From CAYMWF01 sp964394085 [NCBI: uncultured Gemmatimonadota bacterium] (GTDB lineage Bacteria > GCA-2686955 > CAYMWF01): a stretch of DNA of 63,286 nucleotides. Shown here in pieces: positions 36,156 through 45,827 of the stretch. Each line of letters begins with the position of its first letter. Position 1 is the first letter of the stretch. The stretch covers positions 1 through 63,286 of the forward strand of contig CAYMWF010000031.1 of assembly GCA_964394085.1 (NCBI GenBank), written 5' to 3'. The notes under the pieces were generated by a model. It did not search any database and was not told where the DNA came from. It worked only from the letters and a program-made list of their open reading frames with translations. Both the position numbers and the translations under genes were made by a program.

Positions 36156-37883
36156 TCAACCTCCGGTTCGGGTCCGGGTCTGTTCCGGATCCTTCGATAC
36201 ATGGTATGGACCGAGGAACAAGTCGTCAATCCCTGTACCCAGAAAACATGAGAGAGCATCACCCGGGGTGCAGACTATCGGCTCTCCCCGGATGTTGAAA
36301 CTGGTGTTAAGCACCATCGGCAGACCGGTCCGCTGATAGAATTCCGTCAGGAGTCTGTGGAAAAGCGGATTCGCTTTCCTGCTCACCGTCTGGACCCTTC
36401 CCGTTCCGTCTACATGGGTTATGGCCGGCACCTTTCTCCGCCACGACTCCGTCACGGGAAAAACGAAGAGCATGTAAGGCGAGTCGAAGGGCGCATCGAA
36501 ACATTCCCTCGCCTGGTCTTCGAGCACGGCCGGGGCGAAAGGCCTGAACGATTCACGGTGCTTGACTCTGCCGTTGAGGATGTCCTTCATGTTTTCTATT
36601 CCGGGATGTGCAAGGATCGACCTGTTGCCGAGAGCACGCGGACCGGTTTCCATCCTGCCCTGGAACCAGCCGACGATCCGGCCCTCCGCGATCAGCTCCG
36701 CCGCTGCGGCGGCGGGATCGTTACGGAGCTTGAAGCGCGAACCGGATTCGGTAAGGAGTTTCTCGATGGAATCGTTACCGAAGGACGGACCGAGGAAAGG
36801 ATCGAAGGAACCGCTCCGGGCACGGGGAAGATCCAGTTCCAGGTGGTGGACGGCGAGAGCCGCGCCCAGGGCCGTGCCCGCGTCATGAGCCGCCGGCTGC
36901 ACAGAGACCTTTTCGAACGGGAGCTCCGTTGCGATCCGGGTGTTCATCACGGAATTCAGCGCAACTCCCCCGGCGAGGCACAACCGCTTTTCGCCCGTTT
37001 CCCTCTGAAGGTGATCCGCCACGTGAAGTGCGGCTTCTTCGGTGACAAGCTGGACCGAGGCGGCCAGGTTTTCGTGATCGGCGGAGATGGCGCCTTCCCT
37101 TTTTCTTGGCTGAACTCCCAGGTATCGGACCAGCTTCTCAGTATACCATTCGGTCCGGCTCAGATGAAAATTCATGTAAGACATGTCCAGGCGGAACCCG
37201 CCTCCCGGCAGCGGCTCGAGGACATTGCGCAGCTTGTCGGCATATACCGGTTCACCGTACGGAGCCAGGCCCATTACCTTGCCTTCGCCGCTATTGTTTC
37301 TGAAACCGAGGTATTCGGTCATGGCGGAGTAGAAGTGACCGATCGAATGCGGGAAATTCACCTGCACCAGCCGGTTTACGCTGTTCCCTTCGACCAGGCA
37401 GGTGAGGGTGGAGGCGATTTCGCCGTTGCCGTCAACCGATAGAACCGCCGCTTTTTCGAACGGAGAAGGGTAAAAAGTGCTGCATACGTGCGCAATATGA
37501 TGGTTTATGAAATGAAATCGGAAGTGCGCCGAACCTCCGAGTTCTTCCAGAAATTTCGTAATTCGGCGCCTGGCGCTCAGTATCTCGAAGAATTCGCCGC
37601 CCTGTTCGGAAGCCAGACGTAGGGATCGGGGAATCCCCGTGAGGACCAGGCAGAGCCTGGTGGGAATCCCCAGGAACCTTTTATAGTAGAATGCTACATG
37701 ATCCAGCTCCTCCGGAGTGATGTCTCCCTCGGAAAGGCAATAGCGGATGGCGCCGGCAGGAAAACGTTTCTCGTGTTTTCGGCGGGTGAAACGTTCTTCT
37801 TCCGCCATTGCCACGATTTCGCCGTCTCTAATAAGTGCTGCGGCTGCGTTATGGTGAAAACAGGCGAATCCCAGAATATTCAA
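36156..37883 (-). CDS. carbamoyltransferase (NodU/CmcH family)
   Basis: A cytoplasmic enzyme of 575 residues expected to transfer a carbamoyl group from carbamoyl phosphate, through carbamoyl-adenylate, to a hydroxyl of a sugar or natural product. N-terminal Kae1-like part: GFACFHHNAAAAL, EEERFTRRKHEKRFP, NHHIAHVCSTFYPSPF and LSVDGNGE. C-terminal YrdC-like part: GWFQGRMETGPRALGNRS and NTSFNIRGEPIVCTP. A TTG at 37883 gives the usual N-terminus (MNILGFACF) and avoids overlap with the upstream gene; an ATG at 37967 would overlap it by 61 bases. The neighbouring glycan-related genes suggest that a surface sugar is carbamoylated. Confidence 0.88.
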   Translation of the reverse strand: MNILGFACFHHNAAAALIRDGEIVAMAEEERFTRRKHEKRFPAGAIRYCLSEGDITPEELDHVAFYYKRFLGIPTRLCLVLTGIPRSLRLASEQGGEFFEILSARRRITKFLEELGGSAHFRFHFINHHIAHVCSTFYPSPFEKAAVLSVDGNGEIASTLTCLVEGNSVNRLVQVNFPHSIGHFYSAMTEYLGFRNNSGEGKVMGLAPYGEPVYADKLRNVLEPLPGGGFRLDMSYMNFHLSRTEWYTEKLVRYLGVQPRKREGAISADHENLAASVQLVTEEAALHVADHLQRETGEKRLCLAGGVALNSVMNTRIATELPFEKVSVQPAAHDAGTALGAALAVHHLELDLPRARSGSFDPFLGPSFGNDSIEKLLTESGSRFKLRNDPAAAAAELIAEGRIVGWFQGRMETGPRALGNRSILAHPGIENMKDILNGRVKHRESFRPFAPAVLEDQARECFDAPFDSPYMLFVFPVTESWRRKVPAITHVDGTGRVQTVSRKANPLFHRLLTEFYQRTGLPMVLNTSFNIRGEPIVCTPGDALSCFLGTGIDDLFLGPYHVSKDPEQTRTRTGG

Positions 37884-37906
37884 TTTAGACCGATCCTGAA
37901 GGTTTG

Positions 37907-40462
37907 TTAAGGATTTTCTGTTGCAGGCGCCTTTCGGGCCGGACGCGTAATTAGGACGGCCAGGCAAGCCAGGCCGAGCAGAGAAACGACGACACCATGA
38001 ATCCAGTATGTCGGCCGGTAAGAGAATTTTACGGAGTGCTTACCCGCTTTCAGCGGGATACCCCGGAAAATGTAATTGGCACGATAGATACCAGCGGGTT
38101 CCCCGTCAACCAGGCATTTCCAGCCGGGATAGAACAGATCGGAGAGGAAAAGGAATCCGTCCCGGTCGGATTCGGTTGAAATCGTCACATCGTTCAACCC
38201 GTAGTTCAGGACCGCGACTTTGGATTCACCCTGGTCCGCCTCCGGGGGCAGAGGGAACGGCGGGTCTTCGAGCAGAAGCAAGGTCTTTCTGTAGTCGACC
38301 TCTCCCTCGGCCATTTTACCCAGGCAATCGTTTTCGCCATCTACCTTGAGGGCGCCGTGAACGAGGAAAGCCCGGGGCAGGACTTCCATGTTCTCGTACA
38401 AGTTGATTTCGCCCGCGTAAACTCGTCTCATACCCAGCTCGTTATCGTTTTCTTCAGCGCCGGTTCCCCTCTCGTCCGGCAGGAATCGGGCACTCAGGAT
38501 ATACCGGACATTCAAGAGATCGAGTATCGGTGAGCCAAGCGCTTCCAGCGATGACACTGAAATCACTTTTTTATTTCCGATGTAGATGTTCGGATCGATC
38601 AGTTCCGTCAACCTTCCGAATTTATCAACGAGGAGAGCGTTCGACCCCTGAATATCGTATAATCCGTAAAAAAGCCCTGAATTCGGCGGCAGCACCTCCC
38701 TGAACTCGCCGTACCTGGAAATCCTGAAGAGTTTTTTTTGAGCTGAGATGCGTTCTATCGATTCGGGCACCTGCACGGGGTACATCTCATACTGGAACAT
38801 CAGAAAACCGGATGCAAAAAGCAGGAGATCTAAAAAAATCACGTAGAACATGGCACCGATATAAAGCCGCCTGCCGAGCTTGCGCCGCACGTAAACCAGG
38901 GAGATCCCGGCCGGAATCAGCAGAAGGCCCCAGAAACGTACCAGGGAAAAATACCAGTCGTTGTAGTTCCAGAGGATCCTTCGCCAGGCCACGAGCCAGG
39001 CCGTGAACCTCGCCGTCCAGAAACCGCCCTCACCGTCAACTCCATTCTCCAGGTCTCCCAGGCTCCGGAGAAGATCCTCGGTCCCGAAAAGAGGCAGTGA
39101 CAGCGGGAGCAGCATGATTAATGTGCAGAAACCGCCCCAGAACACGAGGCGCGCAAGGAGCCGGGCAGTTCCGGGTGTCTTTCTCTCGAGAAGCCAGGAA
39201 AACCCGAATGATGCCAGGACCGCGATACTCACGCCGTACAGAAAGACGATTCGGCATATCCGGGAGAATTTGAAGCCGGGGAGCAGGTAGTAGCCGGCAT
39301 AGAAGAGGGGAGAGCCGGTTGTAAGAAGTATCGATACGATTGCCAGTACGCCGAAGAATACGGCGACACGATTTTTGCGATAGACTACCAGGCCGGCCAT
39401 CGCCAGGAACAACGGAAAGACACCTAGATAACCAGCGTTCTCCTGGTAGCTGTTTCTCCAGAAACCGGCGCCGCCGTTTCCACGGAATCCGTCGATCACA
39501 GCGCCTATCCACCCTTTGATTGCCGGTCCGAAAAAGTCCGGCACAAGATAGGTGATCAATGTCTCCGGGGGCAGGAAGATCGAGCGGAACCATTCCAGGT
39601 CGTTCACGCTTCTTCCGGAAAAACGTATCAGTTCGAGGGTCTGGAACGTCTGTATCGCCGTGAGCAGGAAGGCGAGGGTGAAGGCCCCTGCCGTTACAGC
39701 CAGGATTCGGAGCGTTTCCTGTTTTTGACCCCGGATGAAGCTTGTCAGCGCGGATGCGACAGCATAGGCGCCGAAGCAGTAGAATGCATAAACGATGATC
39801 GGGGGGAATCCGCCCAGGACGGTCATCGCCATCGTCAACGAGAGCAGTCCGATAGTCCGGAATGTTTCACCGCGATTGCGGCCGCGCTCGAAAACCCATA
39901 GCATCGCCGGCAGCCAGATGGCTGAATCGACGTTCGTCGGGTTGACCAGATGCGTGATAATGAAGGAATTGCACTGGAACAGGAAGCCCCCCAGTGCGGC
40001 CGGTGGACGACTCAGCCCTATTTCCCTCAGGAACCTGAACATGAAGAAGCCGCCCAGGAAGAGCTGCAATACTGCTATCAGCGAGAAAGCCTCTGACGGG
40101 AGCATCAGAAGATGCAGTATGTTGAGCGGGTAGAACAGAGCGGTATGGGGATCGGCCATGAAAGGCGCCCCGGCGAGGTTGAAGGGATTCCAGAAAGGGA
40201 TTTCACCCCTGCCGAATGCACGCCTCGTGAATACCTTTCGCGGGAAGAACGTGAAGGTTCCGTCCGTTCCGGCGTTATTGTCGAGTATGATTTCCCGGTC
40301 TGTAAGGGCGGACCAGGGCGGATAACTGTAAAGATTGGTGATGGCGAAGGATTTTCCCAGGAAGATCGGCTCCCTGAGGATATAAAGCGCAGCGAAAGCC
40401 AGGAACAGGTACGGCGCGAGTCTGCGAGCGAGTTCCCTGCTGCTGCCGCTTCGTTTCTGCAC
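37907..40462 (-). CDS. YfhO-family membrane protein
   Basis: A large polytopic membrane protein of 851 residues with about 13 hydrophobic segments and a C-terminal soluble domain of about 300 residues. The N-terminal part (TFTFFPRKVFTRRAFGRGE, PFWNPFNLAGAPFMADPH) and the C-terminal segment LFLSDLFYPGWKCLVDGEP match the YfhO / PF09586 family. These are GT-C-like proteins that use a lipid-linked sugar; Bacillus YfhO is linked to glycosylation of lipoteichoic acid. A GTG start lies 7 bases after AAGGA. It is followed after 23 bases by the carbamoyltransferase and preceded by a phosphodiesterase-family gene and a polyprenol-phosphate sugar synthase. This suggests that the latter makes the donor used here. 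Confidence 0.85.
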   Translation of the reverse strand: MQKRSGSSRELARRLAPYLFLAFAALYILREPIFLGKSFAITNLYSYPPWSALTDREIILDNNAGTDGTFTFFPRKVFTRRAFGRGEIPFWNPFNLAGAPFMADPHTALFYPLNILHLLMLPSEAFSLIAVLQLFLGGFFMFRFLREIGLSRPPAALGGFLFQCNSFIITHLVNPTNVDSAIWLPAMLWVFERGRNRGETFRTIGLLSLTMAMTVLGGFPPIIVYAFYCFGAYAVASALTSFIRGQKQETLRILAVTAGAFTLAFLLTAIQTFQTLELIRFSGRSVNDLEWFRSIFLPPETLITYLVPDFFGPAIKGWIGAVIDGFRGNGGAGFWRNSYQENAGYLGVFPLFLAMAGLVVYRKNRVAVFFGVLAIVSILLTTGSPLFYAGYYLLPGFKFSRICRIVFLYGVSIAVLASFGFSWLLERKTPGTARLLARLVFWGGFCTLIMLLPLSLPLFGTEDLLRSLGDLENGVDGEGGFWTARFTAWLVAWRRILWNYNDWYFSLVRFWGLLLIPAGISLVYVRRKLGRRLYIGAMFYVIFLDLLLFASGFLMFQYEMYPVQVPESIERISAQKKLFRISRYGEFREVLPPNSGLFYGLYDIQGSNALLVDKFGRLTELIDPNIYIGNKKVISVSSLEALGSPILDLLNVRYILSARFLPDERGTGAEENDNELGMRRVYAGEINLYENMEVLPRAFLVHGALKVDGENDCLGKMAEGEVDYRKTLLLLEDPPFPLPPEADQGESKVAVLNYGLNDVTISTESDRDGFLFLSDLFYPGWKCLVDGEPAGIYRANYIFRGIPLKAGKHSVKFSYRPTYWIHGVVVSLLGLACLAVLITRPARKAPATENP

Positions 40463-40520
40463 CTCGAATTCCTTCTGTAAATTAGAGCGCCGATCGGGCC
40501 GGCGAGCCGTCCGGCCGCCG

Positions 40521-42197
40521 TCAGCCTATATAACCCATACCAGTAAGGCGTTTCCTGATCTCCTCGGTATCCGCACTCGAAATCCACTGCTTTTCAGGCT
40601 GAATCTCCCCGGTGGGCGGACTGGTTTGCGGGGGATTCTCTTCCAGGAACGGGGGGGACATCATCCCCCGGAGCGGAGACCCGTCCATATCGGATGGTAC
40701 CGGCACCCCGAGGAGATGAAGCAGAGTGGGAGCAAGATCCTCGATTGCCGCTCCGTTTACGGAATGACCTGCGCGAAAAGGATAACCTTCCGCTGCCAGG
40801 ATCCCCTCCATCCGGTGATCGCCGGACTGTGCGAAATTCCGCGGAGTGAACCCCCGGGTGATGAAGTCCATGGTACCGAGAGCCTTGTATTCGCCGTTTT
40901 CGGGAAGAATATAAATATCCGGCGCCTGGTCGAGAAAAGGGCCTTTGTAGATCTCCTCGCGGAACCGGATCCTGAGTTCGATGGGGTTACCGGTCCGGGG
41001 ATTCCGAAGATTTTTAAGCTTTCCGGCGATTTCTTCCCTCAACTCGAAGTACTCATCCCCCGGATTTACGATGCCGTGCGGCTGCCTCCCCTTGAGATTT
41101 ATATAAATTTGACCGTAATTGCCTTTCGAGTACGCGCGGGTGCGGCTCCAGTCGGCGTTATGCAGACTCAGAAAAAGTCTGTCCATGATATTGAGCAGTC
41201 TGTATCTCGTGCCGATTCCGGTGGATTGCCTCAGATTGGAAAAGCCGGCGAGGGAAGCGGCGCGGTAACAGGCGCCCGGCGTGAAACCCGCTTTGAAAAG
41301 GAGCCGCTTCAGCAAAACCGGCGGTGTTTTTCCAAGGGCCAGGTAGCCTTCCGACATCAGCCAGTTGTTGAATACGAGGAACCGGTGCACTGGTCCCATG
41401 CCGTGATCGGACATTATCATCAGGGCGGTGTCGCTCCCGGCGGTGCGACGGAGATCCCTGCAGCAGCGGTCCACCGCCGCGAAATATTCCTCGAAGGCGG
41501 GAAGGTGGCGCTCTGTCTCTTTTTTTCGATGCAGAGGATGCGACGGATCGAGCAGGTGGAAAAGCTCGTGCTGGATGCGATCGGTCCCGAAACAGTGAAC
41601 GAAAGCGAAATCCCAGGGTTTGTTTTCGAGCAGATACGTTGCGACCCGGAAACGGTACTCGAGATTCTCCCGGGCTTCTCGAATAACGCCGCTGATATTC
41701 CGGCGGGTGTAGACATTGTTGAAATAGAGGCGGAAGGGGCCGAACTTCTTTTCGATTTCATCCAGAATTTCTACCGGCTGGGAAATTATTTTTTCGGATT
41801 TTGGCGTGAGAAAGTCTGAAAGGAGGATGCCGCGGAGGGGCGCCGGAGGCCATGTTACGGGCATGTTGATGATTATCGAATCTTTTTCCGCGGCGGAGAG
41901 GATATCCCACAGACGGTGTCCGACGAGCCTGACGGTTGTAACGGGAAGCTCCTCGAGAGTGTGCCCCTTCAGGAGGGTGAGATCGAAGATGCCGTGCTTC
42001 CCCGGGTTCTTTCCGGTCATGAAGGTGGCCCAGGCGGGCGCCGTCGACGGGGGATCCGTGGAGCGGAGACGCCCCCAGGAACCTTTTTCCCGGAGGGAGC
42101 CTATGAACGGAGTGATGCCTTTTCGGATAAGCGGGTCGAGCAGGCTCCAGGATACACCGTCGAGGCCTATGACCAGCACTTTCGTGCGGGGTGTCAC
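40521..42197 (-). CDS. alkaline phosphatase superfamily (type I phosphodiesterase) protein
   Basis: A protein of 558 residues without a signal peptide. The metal and nucleophile motifs of the nucleotide pyrophosphatase/phosphodiesterase group are present: VLVIGLDGVSWSLLD, the nucleophile region STAPAWATFMTG then KNPGKHGIFDL, GTDRIQHELFH, MSDHGMGPVH and SGDHRMEG. Members act on phosphodiesters, including lipid-linked ones, often next to glycan genes. The GTG start overlaps the stop of the preceding gene (GTGA, 42194-42197), with GGAGG 8 bases upstream, so translation is coupled to the sugar transferase. The natural substrate is unknown. Confidence 0.82.
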   Translation of the reverse strand: MTPRTKVLVIGLDGVSWSLLDPLIRKGITPFIGSLREKGSWGRLRSTDPPSTAPAWATFMTGKNPGKHGIFDLTLLKGHTLEELPVTTVRLVGHRLWDILSAAEKDSIIINMPVTWPPAPLRGILLSDFLTPKSEKIISQPVEILDEIEKKFGPFRLYFNNVYTRRNISGVIREARENLEYRFRVATYLLENKPWDFAFVHCFGTDRIQHELFHLLDPSHPLHRKKETERHLPAFEEYFAAVDRCCRDLRRTAGSDTALMIMSDHGMGPVHRFLVFNNWLMSEGYLALGKTPPVLLKRLLFKAGFTPGACYRAASLAGFSNLRQSTGIGTRYRLLNIMDRLFLSLHNADWSRTRAYSKGNYGQIYINLKGRQPHGIVNPGDEYFELREEIAGKLKNLRNPRTGNPIELRIRFREEIYKGPFLDQAPDIYILPENGEYKALGTMDFITRGFTPRNFAQSGDHRMEGILAAEGYPFRAGHSVNGAAIEDLAPTLLHLLGVPVPSDMDGSPLRGMMSPPFLEENPPQTSPPTGEIQPEKQWISSADTEEIRKRLTGMGYIG

Positions 42198-42910
42198 TGT
42201 CTATTCCTCCGGAACCGTGTCATTGCGAGTTTCAGTACGGTGAAAAAACCCGCGACAAGCTTGAAAAAACCGAGATTGCTCTCGCCGGCGGCTCTTTCCT
42301 TGAAAGTGATCGGAATTTCGGTGATGTGGAACCCCAGCCTGTGGGTGCGGAACAGCATTTCCTGGACTATCGCCGGCCCCGGTGATTCGATCGTGTCGGG
42401 ATCGATGGCTTCGAGAACCCTCCTTCTGTAACACCTGAACCCCGAATTACAGTCGGCAACTGGCACGCCCAGGAGGAGCCGCGCGTATGATGATGAAAAC
42501 CAGGTAAGAAGGGTGCGCAACAGGCCGCGCTCGGCGTCCCTGCCCCCCGCCACCAGGCGGGAGCCCAGAACCAGATCGGATGCCAGTGCCGCGTCCACCA
42601 GGGAGGGAACCAGGTCGGGATCATGGGAGAAATCCGCGTCCATTTCCACGATTATATCGGCTCCGTGATCAAGGGCGAACCGGAAACCTTCGGCGCCGGA
42701 ACGCCCCCGGCCCGCATCCGTTTTCCGATGGATCAGGTGAACCCGCGAATCGTTTTCACTCAGTCGCGCCACCGCTTCCCATGTGCCGTCGGGCGAGTCG
42801 TCGTCGATGACCACGACCTCGTAGTCGCCTTCGAGAGAGAGAAGAGCGCCTATCAACCGCTCGATGTTTTCCCGCTCGTTGTAGGTTGGTAAGGTGACGA
42901 ATATCTTCAT
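42194..42910 (-). CDS. polyprenol-phosphate sugar synthase (DPM1-like GT2)
   Basis: GT2 enzyme of 238 residues that transfers a sugar from a nucleotide donor to polyprenol phosphate on the inner membrane face. The family blocks VTLPTYNERENIERLI, VVIDDDSPDGTW, EMDADFSHDPDLV and DCNSGFRCYRR match bacterial dolichol-phosphate mannosyltransferase. The C-terminus is short, without the transmembrane tail of some homologues, though SNLGFFKLVAGFFTVLKLAM may be membrane-associated. It is the first gene of the operon that continues into the phosphodiesterase, YfhO, carbamoyltransferase and selB. Confidence 0.9.
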   Translation of the reverse strand: MKIFVTLPTYNERENIERLIGALLSLEGDYEVVVIDDDSPDGTWEAVARLSENDSRVHLIHRKTDAGRGRSGAEGFRFALDHGADIIVEMDADFSHDPDLVPSLVDAALASDLVLGSRLVAGGRDAERGLLRTLLTWFSSSYARLLLGVPVADCNSGFRCYRRRVLEAIDPDTIESPGPAIVQEMLFRTHRLGFHITEIPITFKERAAGESNLGFFKLVAGFFTVLKLAMTRFRRNRQ

Positions 42911-43072
42911 GCCGCTGCACGCCCCCTGAGTCGTATCGATTAAAGATTTGAATAGAATAGCACGACTTGCGGCGGGGGTGACAACCTTTTTGCGCTGCGC
43001 TCAAAAAGCGAAAAGATTTTCTCTGTTTTCAGCGGGCTCCGATTCGACGGCAGCACATTATCTCACGCATTT

Positions 43073-43102
43073 CCCCCTCCCGGTCTTTCGTCCGGGAGGG
43101 GG
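43073..43102. repeat. perfect 11-bp GC-rich hairpin
   Basis: CCCCCTCCCGG (43073-43083) and its exact complement (43092-43102) flank an 8-base loop. No U tract follows on either strand. It is downstream of the 43164-44837 gene, where it could pause polymerase or stabilise the RNA end. Confidence 0.7.
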
Positions 43103-43163
43103 CTGGTTTGTAGAGGGCTGTCGAAGGTCGGCAATTGTTTCCGGAATAGTCCGGATTGCCGGT

Positions 43164-44837
43164 TTATTCGAGTATCAGCGTGATATTTTTATGGTAGGAA
43201 GAGTGATGTATCCTGCCGTAACCATTCGTCGCCCTGTCATGGACGCCCAGGTTGAAGCTGTATGCGCATGTGGCAGGCCAACCGCCGTAATACACGGAGT
43301 AGCCGGAAACGCCCTCCCAGAAATCACCGTGAATTCCCGAATCGTATGTCTCGTTCGTGATGCTGAATCCGCTGTTGTCGCCCCAGCTTCCGTTCAACGT
43401 GTATCTGTACAGATGCCCGGCCTCGTCAAGAGCGGTTATCTCGAACTCGAGCACGTCGCTCTGGTCGAGCGTGACGATGGCGCATGTATCCACGGGCTCG
43501 CCTCCGAAATAGATATTTTCGATGGAGGCGACAGGGGGCGTATTGTCTACAACAAGCACCAGCCTGTTGATCGATTCCGGGACGCTCATTTCCCAGCCGT
43601 TCGCTTTGTATGCCTTTAGACGCAGGGAGTACTTTCCGTCGGTAAATCTCGTCGAATCCCAATCCAGGAGGAGATTGTCCAGATACCAGAACTCGGATTC
43701 GGGCGGTATGTCGTATTTGTTCTCCTGATCCGGGGAGATGAGATGGTAGACGAATTTACCCTGATTCGGGTCCCAGAGGTAGTTGCCCCAGGCCTCCTCC
43801 TGATCCTCGAAATCTCCATCGGCCGGCTCCGTCGAGGGGTCGGGCCACTTTGCCGCCTGGATCTTGTATTTCGCGACTCCGTAGCTGCGGGCGAGATCGA
43901 AGTTGCCGAATATCTGCAGAGCTCCTCCGAATGGAGCGTTTTCAACCTCGAGGAAATACCCCGGCTCGGTGGTGGCGTAGCCGTCCTCGATCTCGGAGAA
44001 GGGAATGAGTCCCACCCCGGAGAAGACCATGCCGGGTTCGTACGGGGGACCCGCCTCTCCCAAGCACCAGTCCGGCGAGTACCTCCCCGTGGTGAGGAGG
44101 GTTTCCGTCAGCCCCTCTACGATTATCAGGGATCCGCTGGATTCGAACACCACCCGGCCGTCGGGGCCCATGCTGGGATCATGACCGGAAGAAACCGACA
44201 GTTGTGTCAGATTCGAACCGTCCGGTTCCATCATGTAGATGGGTCCGTGCTGGTCGCCGTTGACGAAAACGATGTGCTGGTCGTCCGGGCTCCAGGATGG
44301 GTCGCATCCGAAACCGGTTATCTGGACTACATTCGAGCCGTCGGTGTTCATCATCCAGATCCCGTTATTGAAGCTTTCGAATACGATCCTGTCGCCGTAG
44401 TGCGAGCAGTTCGGCTGATCGCCGATGGTATTCGACAATTGCTGAAGACCGGACCCGTCTTCATTCATTATCCATAACTTGCCCCAGTAGTGGTCGTTGT
44501 ATTTGGCGAAGACTATCCGGGAGCCGTCGGATGTCCATGATGGATGGCTGCCTTCGTCGACCAGCTTCTTGCCGCTCGAACCGTCGGCCTGCATGACCCA
44601 GATGCCTTTCCGGAAATATTCATTGAAAGCGATCTTTTCTCCGCCGCGGGAATATTCGGCGTATGCGCCGGTGGGGCAAATTTCGGCGAGGTTGCTTCCA
44701 TCCGATTCGATGGTCCAGATCCCGTAGCCGCGAAACTCGTCGCAGACTATGACATCCGGCGGATCCGCACCGGTCGCGACCGCGGAAAAAACTGCAAGCA
44801 GAAGGATGAATCCGATTTTACCGATACTGGACAACAT
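43164..44837 (-). CDS. secreted TolB-like beta-propeller (PD40 repeat) protein
   Basis: An exported protein of 557 residues. The signal peptide MLSSIGKIGFILLLAVFSAV follows GGAGGAGGC; the ATG at 44873 is poorer. Residues 30-270 carry about six WD40-like/PD40 units of the type IWVMQADGSSGKKLVD, PSWTSDGSRIVFAKYND and LWIMNEDGSGLQQLS, as in TolB propellers. The C-terminal 290 residues are beta-rich (YFLEVENAPFGGALQI; LVVDNTPPVASIENI) and resemble Ig-like or CARDB modules. TolB-like propellers often act in protein interaction or glycan binding; no Pal or Tol gene is near. It appears to be a single-gene unit. Confidence 0.78.
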   Translation of the reverse strand: MLSSIGKIGFILLLAVFSAVATGADPPDVIVCDEFRGYGIWTIESDGSNLAEICPTGAYAEYSRGGEKIAFNEYFRKGIWVMQADGSSGKKLVDEGSHPSWTSDGSRIVFAKYNDHYWGKLWIMNEDGSGLQQLSNTIGDQPNCSHYGDRIVFESFNNGIWMMNTDGSNVVQITGFGCDPSWSPDDQHIVFVNGDQHGPIYMMEPDGSNLTQLSVSSGHDPSMGPDGRVVFESSGSLIIVEGLTETLLTTGRYSPDWCLGEAGPPYEPGMVFSGVGLIPFSEIEDGYATTEPGYFLEVENAPFGGALQIFGNFDLARSYGVAKYKIQAAKWPDPSTEPADGDFEDQEEAWGNYLWDPNQGKFVYHLISPDQENKYDIPPESEFWYLDNLLLDWDSTRFTDGKYSLRLKAYKANGWEMSVPESINRLVLVVDNTPPVASIENIYFGGEPVDTCAIVTLDQSDVLEFEITALDEAGHLYRYTLNGSWGDNSGFSITNETYDSGIHGDFWEGVSGYSVYYGGWPATCAYSFNLGVHDRATNGYGRIHHSSYHKNITLILE

Positions 44838-45170
44838 GATATGCCTCCTCCGGGTTGGCGGGCGGACCCGCAATAATTACTTTATTGGTCGGGGTCGTGA
44901 ACTGTTTCCCCTTTTCCTGTTCCGAATGGAGCAGGCGGCGTTGGACAGTTGCCGGACCGGCTCCTGTCTGTAAAACCCGCCAACCCCTGAAATTGGAATT
45001 ATTTTCTGACGGTATCTACAGGAGGGCGCCGATCTGAACTGACTGCAGGATGGCCAGGAACTTGTTGCTTCAGGGGTCGCGAACCAGTAATACTCGGTTC
45101 CGGAAGTGATGCTGATGTGGATTTCGTCAATTAAAAGACGACGGAATCGGTTCATCGGAAAGGAATGGAG
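44838..45170. other. divergent intergenic region
   Basis: Separates the propeller gene (minus) from the phosphoesterase gene (plus). No promoter pair with reasonable spacing and no gene were found; the sequence shows short imperfect repeats only. Confidence 0.4.
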
Positions 45171-45827
45171 ATGAAGATAATTCAGCTGTCCGATATTCAC
45201 GGAAATCCCGGGTTCGTCGGGAAGATCGAAGAGGAGCTTCGCGGGGCGGACGTGATAGCGCTGACCGGCGACGTCACCATGTTCGGGAGCGCGAAGGGCG
45301 CGCGGGCGATTGTCGAGCGGATCATGGCTTTAAACGGCAATGTTATCGCCGTTCCCGGCAACTGCGATCCCCCCGGAGTGGTCGAGTATCTCTCTGAAGC
45401 CGGGATATCGCTCCATGGGACGGGCAGGCGGATTGAGGGTTACTTTTTCGCCGGTTTCGGCGGTTCTCTGCCCTGCCCCGGCCGTACTCCGCTGGAATTC
45501 GATGAAGAAGAAATCGCCTCGGGACTCGAACTCGCCGTCGCCGACGCGGAACCGGGAGACCCTGTCGTTCTGGTGATGCATACACCGCCTTTCGGATCGG
45601 TGGCGGATATTCTCAGCAGCGGGGTGCACTCGGGCAGCAGGTCCCTGGCGGATTTCATACGAAGAACGAAACCGCTGCTCTGCATGTCGGGGCATATACA
45701 CGAATCGGCCGGCGAAGGTTTTCTCGGAGATACGCTGGTAGTGAACCCGGGCCCCGCACCGCACGGCATGTTCGCGTTGATCACCATCGATGAAACCGGC
45801 GTCCGTGCCGAACTCCGCCACGCCTGA
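45171..45827 (+). CDS. metallophosphoesterase
   Basis: A cytoplasmic calcineurin-like phosphoesterase of 218 residues. The metal-binding motifs are IIQLSDIHGN (DxH), LTGDVTMFG (GDxx), VPGNCDPP (GNCD), VMHTPPFG (H) and MSGHIHESAG (GHxH). This is the YfcE/MJ0912-like class, whose members hydrolyse phosphodiesters or phosphomonoesters with two divalent metals. The substrate cannot be told from the sequence. AGGA is 6 bases from the ATG at 45171; the ATG at 45165 is too close to that site. It is probably monocistronic. Confidence 0.88.
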   Translation: MKIIQLSDIHGNPGFVGKIEEELRGADVIALTGDVTMFGSAKGARAIVERIMALNGNVIAVPGNCDPPGVVEYLSEAGISLHGTGRRIEGYFFAGFGGSLPCPGRTPLEFDEEEIASGLELAVADAEPGDPVVLVMHTPPFGSVADILSSGVHSGSRSLADFIRRTKPLLCMSGHIHESAGEGFLGDTLVVNPGPAPHGMFALITIDETGVRAELRHA

